From contig NW_026252089.1 in NCBI RefSeq assembly GCF_025399195.1, positions 310,001-374,000 of the forward strand: a DNA stretch of 64,000 bases, given 5' to 3'. How positions within the stretch are numbered: position 1 is the stretch's first letter; each line of letters starts with the position of its first letter. This document shows positions 59,361 to 64,000 of this stretch, piece after piece. Position numbers and translations under genes: made by a program. The notes under the pieces were generated by a model. It was not told the DNA's origin and did not search any database. It saw nothing but the letters and a program-made list of their open reading frames with translations. The DNA is from Umbelopsis ramanniana AG (Eukaryota > Mucoromycota > Umbelopsidomycetes > Umbelopsidales > Umbelopsidaceae).

Positions 59361-60829
59361 TCACCGTACAATGGTATCTATGGTATCTTCATCTTTGAGT
59401 TCATAAGGAATTCCGTTCTCTTTCAAATACTCGTCACTCCAGAACTTGGTAAGATGTCTCTGGCCAGAGTCATTCAAAAGCGTGACAATGACATGACCAG
59501 GTCCAAGTTTGCGTGCTGCACGTACAGCTCCAACGCAATTAACAGCTGAACTACTGCCAACAAAGAGACCTGAAATTGATGGCATGAGATACCGATATTA
59601 TTCACTTATTTTGGAAAAGCATAACTCACCATCCTCTCTCACAAGGTAACGGGCCATCTTTACCGCCTCTTCATCTGTGGCCCTAAACGCATCATCTATG
59701 TGTACTCTTCCAATGTCAAAATTCTGAGTAAGTCGATTGATTCCAATCCCTTCTACTACAGTGTCCACTTGATGGCGCCGACGTGTGCCTTCAGCTTCTG
59801 TAGGCGAGTACATAATGCCATGCTTGACTTTATGGTAGAGACCAGATCCTTGCGGATCAACGAGAAACACTTTGAGACCTGGTAAAAGAGATTTGAGGTA
59901 GGTAGAAATACCGGATAGCGTGCCTCCAGTGCCTGCGCCAAGGACAATAGCATCTACTTTACCACCGGTTTGACGATAAATTTCTGGACCGGTAGTTTGG
60001 TAGTGAATCTGGAAATTGGCTCTATTCTCAAATTGATCGGCGAAATATCCTTGCGCTTCCTTGGATGCTTCGCCATCTTTACTAAACTCTTCCGCTCTTG
60101 TACGGGCAAGATTAACAAATTGCCGCTTGTCAATAATGCTGACCGGTCGAACCTTCTCTACTGTTGCTCCTAATTTTTCCAATAGCTGATATTTTTCTTT
60201 TGCTTGATCATCTGGCATGACAATCCATGCATTGTAACCCTTTGCACGAGCAATCATGGCAATTGAGATACCAGTCGATCCAACAGTACCTTCAAACACG
60301 GTGCTTCCGTTATCGGGCCGTAATAGGCCTTGTTCTTCTGCCGTCTTGATGATATTTAATGCAACTCTATCCTTTGCGCTCCCACCCGGGTTTAAAAACT
60401 AAAGCGTTTGTTAGCTCATATGAAGCAATCATAATTGGCGATAGAACTACATAATCCGAAATCAAATGTGTCAAAATACCTCTGCTTTTCCCTATAATTC
60501 CAAGAAGTCAGCAATTGATTTACAATAACGGTGCCAGCATGAATGGATTTCATACTCACCAATATGGTACATCCTGTCGCTTCAGACAGGCTCCTTATTT
60601 TCATCAGCGGCGTGTTGCCAATAAGACCGTCCACGCCGTCAACAATTTCCATGCCTCTGATATTACCAGGTGGGCATAAATGGTTAGAATCAAGGGAATC
60701 ACGACGATGTCGAGGACTATGCTTTTTAGACGAGGAGAGGTTGAGATACAGGGTGATGGAGGAAGCTGTGACGAGTGATCCTAATAGAACACCCCATAGC
60801 AGTTGGTGATTGTCATTATGCGTTGACAT
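59361..60829 (-). CDS. Membrane-anchored cysteine synthase-like PLP enzyme (Mcy1/YGR012W type)
   Basis: Four exons on the minus strand: 60829-60560, 60491-60480 (12 nt), 60398-59630, 59569-59361; 419 aa. An N-terminal helix LLWGVLLGSLVTASSITLYL should anchor it in the mitochondrial outer membrane, as yeast Mcy1. The fold-type II PLP core follows: GLIGNTPLMKI, then GKAE from the microexon, FLNPGGSAKDRVALNI with the PLP Lys, EGTVGSTGISIAMIA, GAGTGGTLSGISTYLKS and GLFVGSSSAVN. The enzyme class makes cysteine from O-acetylserine and sulfide or related reactions. Without the 12-nt exon the GKAE piece just before the PLP loop would be missing. Confidence 0.92.
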
Positions 60830-61234
60830 GACCACAACCTGAAGAAAAGTGTTGCTAAGCGACAAAGCAAGTCACATCTTCTTCAGCTTTGACGACAAAG
60901 TCCGAATACGGCATCCGCTGTGTGGGTCATCAAAACGTGTGGAGTTTGATGTTGCTGAACCGCACTACCAAAAGCCAGTAAATAATACATAGCAAATGGA
61001 CGTTATTAATAAAACAAGCTGATTTTTTCTGATGAAGTGATCTCGTGGGTAACAAAGCGTAGGTAGACAGGCTTACTACTGACCGATGAATGACGAGACC
61101 ACGGTTTTGTACCAGTTTTTTAAAAGGGCCCTTCAAAAAACGTGATTTGTGCATGAAATACACTTGTCCTTTTGCCCCGCTTAGCATCTTCTTTTACTTT
61201 TACAATTCATTAACACAACTCTAACAACCGTGTA
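60830..61234. other. Intergenic divergent promoter region
   Basis: About 400 bp between the divergent cysteine synthase and importin-like starts. No gene; no clear TATA box. Confidence 0.5.
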
Positions 61235-63725
61235 ATGCCTGATCTGTCAGATTTTGAAGCTGGCGACGCGCTAGAAGAAATTAGCCGCAAATTCGCAAAC
61301 GTATCCCTCGAAGCTGCTTACCATCGCGGTGAAACTGTCGAACGATCCCAGGTATGCAGAGTTCCAGGTCATAGTCACAATGGCCTCAAACATATTATAT
61401 CTGCTACACCTCATCTCACTAACACCTGATATCAACGTCTCACCTCCCTTCTTTTCCATTTTCTCACCACTTGATTATCATAACAGCTTCCAACGTTACA
61501 AAGGTTGCTATGGTCTAACGACATAGACGCTTCATATCATGCAATATTGATGATTAGAAGATACCTTTCTCAAGGTAAGAACTCCGTTGCGCACTTTCCA
61601 ATCAGGAACCACCACGGAATGTAGTGAACTAAAATATATCTGTATGTAGATAACAACGAGAGCCGCATCACAGACATTTTGTCGCTTAATATTTTAGAGC
61701 GAGTTAAAACATTATTGGAAGCTTCTAGTGCTCCACAGCTACAGGTTAGCACCTTACTTCATTCTTTTCATTTAACTGCGGGCATGACAATAATGTTTCA
61801 CTCAACTCACACTTTTTATTTTGTAGTATGAATCCGCGTGGGTGATCACAAACATAGCTGTAAGACATTTGCATTTATTATGGAAAAAATATCGCCGACG
61901 TGAAGAGATCCACATACTCACGCTATCATTTTGTTTTGACCAAAATGCAGGCCGGCAATTCAACACAGACGATGGCTGTTGTGGAAGCTGACTATATTAA
62001 AGTGCTAATGGACTGCCTTTGCTCCGATGGTAACATTGATTTTAAAGCTCAGGTATGGCAAATTCCTACATTCCCGCGGTTCTCCCTTTTTCAGTATGAT
62101 GACTCAATAACTGACACTTGACCACCAGATATCTTGGGCGTTATCAAATATTGCAGGTGAATCTGCTCCATTACGAGAACGGTTACTTCACCAAAATGCT
62201 ATGAATGCTGTCATTCAAGTTTTAAAATCGCTTTATGAACAAATCTTGCAAGTCAGCTCTTCTGAATATACAACCGACCATATGAAGGTCATTCGAGAGA
62301 AGGGTGCACATGCCGACGTGAGGGTACTTACTTGGACTATATCAAATATGTGTAGAGGTGGATTTAAGACGAAGGAACTTTGGCAATTGGTAGGTTCATA
62401 GCGACAAGGACAAACACCGGATATGCATTTTCTAACGTGGTACTTCTATGAACAGTATATACCCGCTTTTGAAATACTTTCTGAAATGACTTTATTGGAT
62501 GATCCAGAAATTTGCACGGATGCATGGTAAAGTATATGAAAGATGAACGGATAGGTTTTTTGGGGATCGGTATACTAACTAAATGAATTATAATATTAGC
62601 TGGGGATTATCACGTATATTGAGCAATATGCACAAAGTTGATCCATTCCTACGAGCTCTACATATCCACGATGGCCTCTGTCCAAGACTTGTTAAGCTAC
62701 TGGAGTAAGTACATCCTCACCTTAGCCTGACCATACCGCAATGAATTCTCATTTTATCCTCTTTCTTTGACTCATCAGTAGTGACAATGTTCTTCTTCAG
62801 ACACCGGTGCTCAGAACCGTCATCAATATTGCTTCTGGCCCGAATGAGCATATTTCATGTTTGTTGAAGGGTCAGCCTCTGGAAGTTCTATTGCAATACC
62901 TTTCACCCTCTGTCTTATCGCATTTCCGCCGAGACGCTCTTCTAACAATTGCTAACATAGCAGCTGGAAGTGAAAATCATGTCAGACAAGTTTTGGAGAC
63001 TCCAGGAATTATGGAGATGGTGGAAACCTATACGAGGATACCCGACACTGATACAGATATTCTGCCCTACGCCTCCAAACAAAAGTCCACCCATCAGGAT
63101 ATCGAAGAGGAATGGAAAATTACACAGGAAGCCGTCTGGATTATCTGTAACGTTACCAGCTTGGGAAGTATTGAAAGCATCTGGTACGTAGGATATCTTC
63201 AAGTCTTCCGTTTTTATGTCATCCCATACTAACCTATCAATATATAGCAATATGTTAGACGCACACCCACAAATACCAAAGCGACTTTCACGAATCCTTC
63301 TATACCAAAGCACACCTATGCCGGCAATTCTCAAAGTACTGGATGCCATGATCAATATCCTTAGCCGAACCAGTGAGCTATTCAATGTCAATCCTCCATT
63401 ATCTTCACAGCCAAAGAACCCTTATTACGATGAGTTTGTTCAACTTGGTATAATGAGACGCATTCAATCCATGAAGAATGAATATCCTGGAGTAAATTCG
63501 CTACAAGAGCGATTAGATTTATACACCACTGCAGCAAATAACTGCAATGCCCAGCAACCAACCTATACCCTGGTTGCTGGTTCCGCTGAAGCTTTCGGCC
63601 TTCCCACACGCAAAGTTCTAACTACTGGTGCTAATGTTCGTCGAGTGGTTCGCGGAACGGAAGATGGCGATGTTCGATGGGTAGAGGATGCTGTTGGTAA
63701 ACTTTGCATTCTCGAAGGCAGCTAG
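61235..63725 (+). CDS. Importin-alpha-like armadillo-repeat protein without a canonical IBB domain
   Basis: Ten exons: 61235-61351, 61487-61574, 61650-61744, 61827-61859 (33 nt), 61951-62052, 62129-62389, 62456-62526, 62600-62704, 62779-63183, 63248-63725; 584 aa. Arm repeats show the Trp/Asn ladder that binds nuclear localisation signals: SAWVITNIAAG, ISWALSNIAGE, LTWTISNMCRGG, TVINIASG, LTIANIAAGSENH, VWIICNVTS. The first 40 residues are acidic-neutral (MPDLSDFEAGDALEEI) with no Arg/Lys-rich importin-beta-binding stretch. It may therefore be a divergent import receptor or a scaffold. Residue DACWGLSRIL departs from the Asn consensus in one repeat. Confidence 0.87.
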
Positions 63726-64000
63726 ATAGTTACCTGCTGCTTGTTTCTTTCTTTTCTACTTTTTTTGTGGTTCGAACCTTCTGTTGAATCACAGCTCATT
63801 ACACGTGATCTATTGCAAGCCGTTCTTGCAGTCCAGATTTTTTTTTCTGAAGTTCGAACCATCAATCCATGTACCATCTTCAGTAAAGTATTAAAAATCT
63901 AATTGACAATGTCCAAAGCTCCCTCCTTGTTCCAGCGATTTAGCTATGTATATAAAACTTCGCGCTTTCCCTGGAAAAAGCATGTATTGATTGGCCATGA
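63726..64000. other. Downstream of the importin-like gene, no gene seen
   Basis: 275 bp to the window edge; no supported gene. A TATA-like TATATAAAA near 63949-63957 could belong to a gene beyond the edge. Confidence 0.4.

Overview
This window is nuclear DNA from a filamentous fungus. It most resembles an early-diverging lineage (Mucoromycota, probably Mucorales). The evidence is dense short introns (mostly about 50-80 nt, GT/C...AG), Zn2Cys6 and WOPR transcription factors that are fungus-specific, a Hen1 methyltransferase and an SPX-RING protein, and small relics of LINE and Tc1/IS630-type transposons. The phylum call is inference; the fungal call is firm. There is no prokaryotic-style operon, CRISPR array, rRNA or recognisable tRNA. 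Exon models were built by hand from splice signals and family reading frames, and almost all sum to complete codons.

Layout. 0-12.4 kb: the 3' end of an SPX-RING ubiquitin ligase, a stand-alone fatty-acid heme dioxygenase (Ppo/LDS-like, no P450 domain, one-base frame anomaly), a PA-TM-RING-H2 ligase, a mitochondrial J protein, a HAD hydrolase with two GC-AG introns, and a Rab11 GTPase. 12.4-21.9 kb: a small unknown protein, L-2-hydroxyglutarate dehydrogenase, a secreted berberine-bridge-type FAD oxidase, an ERT1/AcuM-type carbon-source regulator divergent from AP-2 sigma, and the proteasome ubiquitin receptor Rpn13. 21.9-27.5 kb: accessory DNA with a 237-bp MITE with perfect TIRs, broken LINE fragments in both orientations, and an AT-rich island. 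27.5-41 kb: a WOPR regulator divergent from TFIIA gamma, the ribosome-export GTPase Lsg1, a SAM methyltransferase, Hsp10, a mitochondrial GGQ peptidyl-tRNA hydrolase, an unknown protein, a TMEM256/DUF423 protein, and a large disordered tryptophan-dotted protein.

41-47 kb is gene-poor: a DDE transposase relic, a zinc-finger relic, a small spliced ORF and a small secreted cysteine protein. 47-64 kb is dense again: an atypical protein kinase, a PNUTS-like PP1 scaffold, the mitochondrial ornithine carrier, Hen1, a Zn2Cys6 regulator, a membrane-anchored cysteine synthase, and an importin-alpha-like ARM protein.

Most genes are unrelated housekeeping functions with no pathway cluster. Recurrent structural oddities are start codons split from the rest of the CDS by an intron (three genes), GC-AG introns (three, all GCAAGT), and microexons of 12, 19, 23 and 33 nt. 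The clearest small-RNA link is Hen1; the tryptophan-dotted disordered protein could speculatively be an Argonaute-binding partner.
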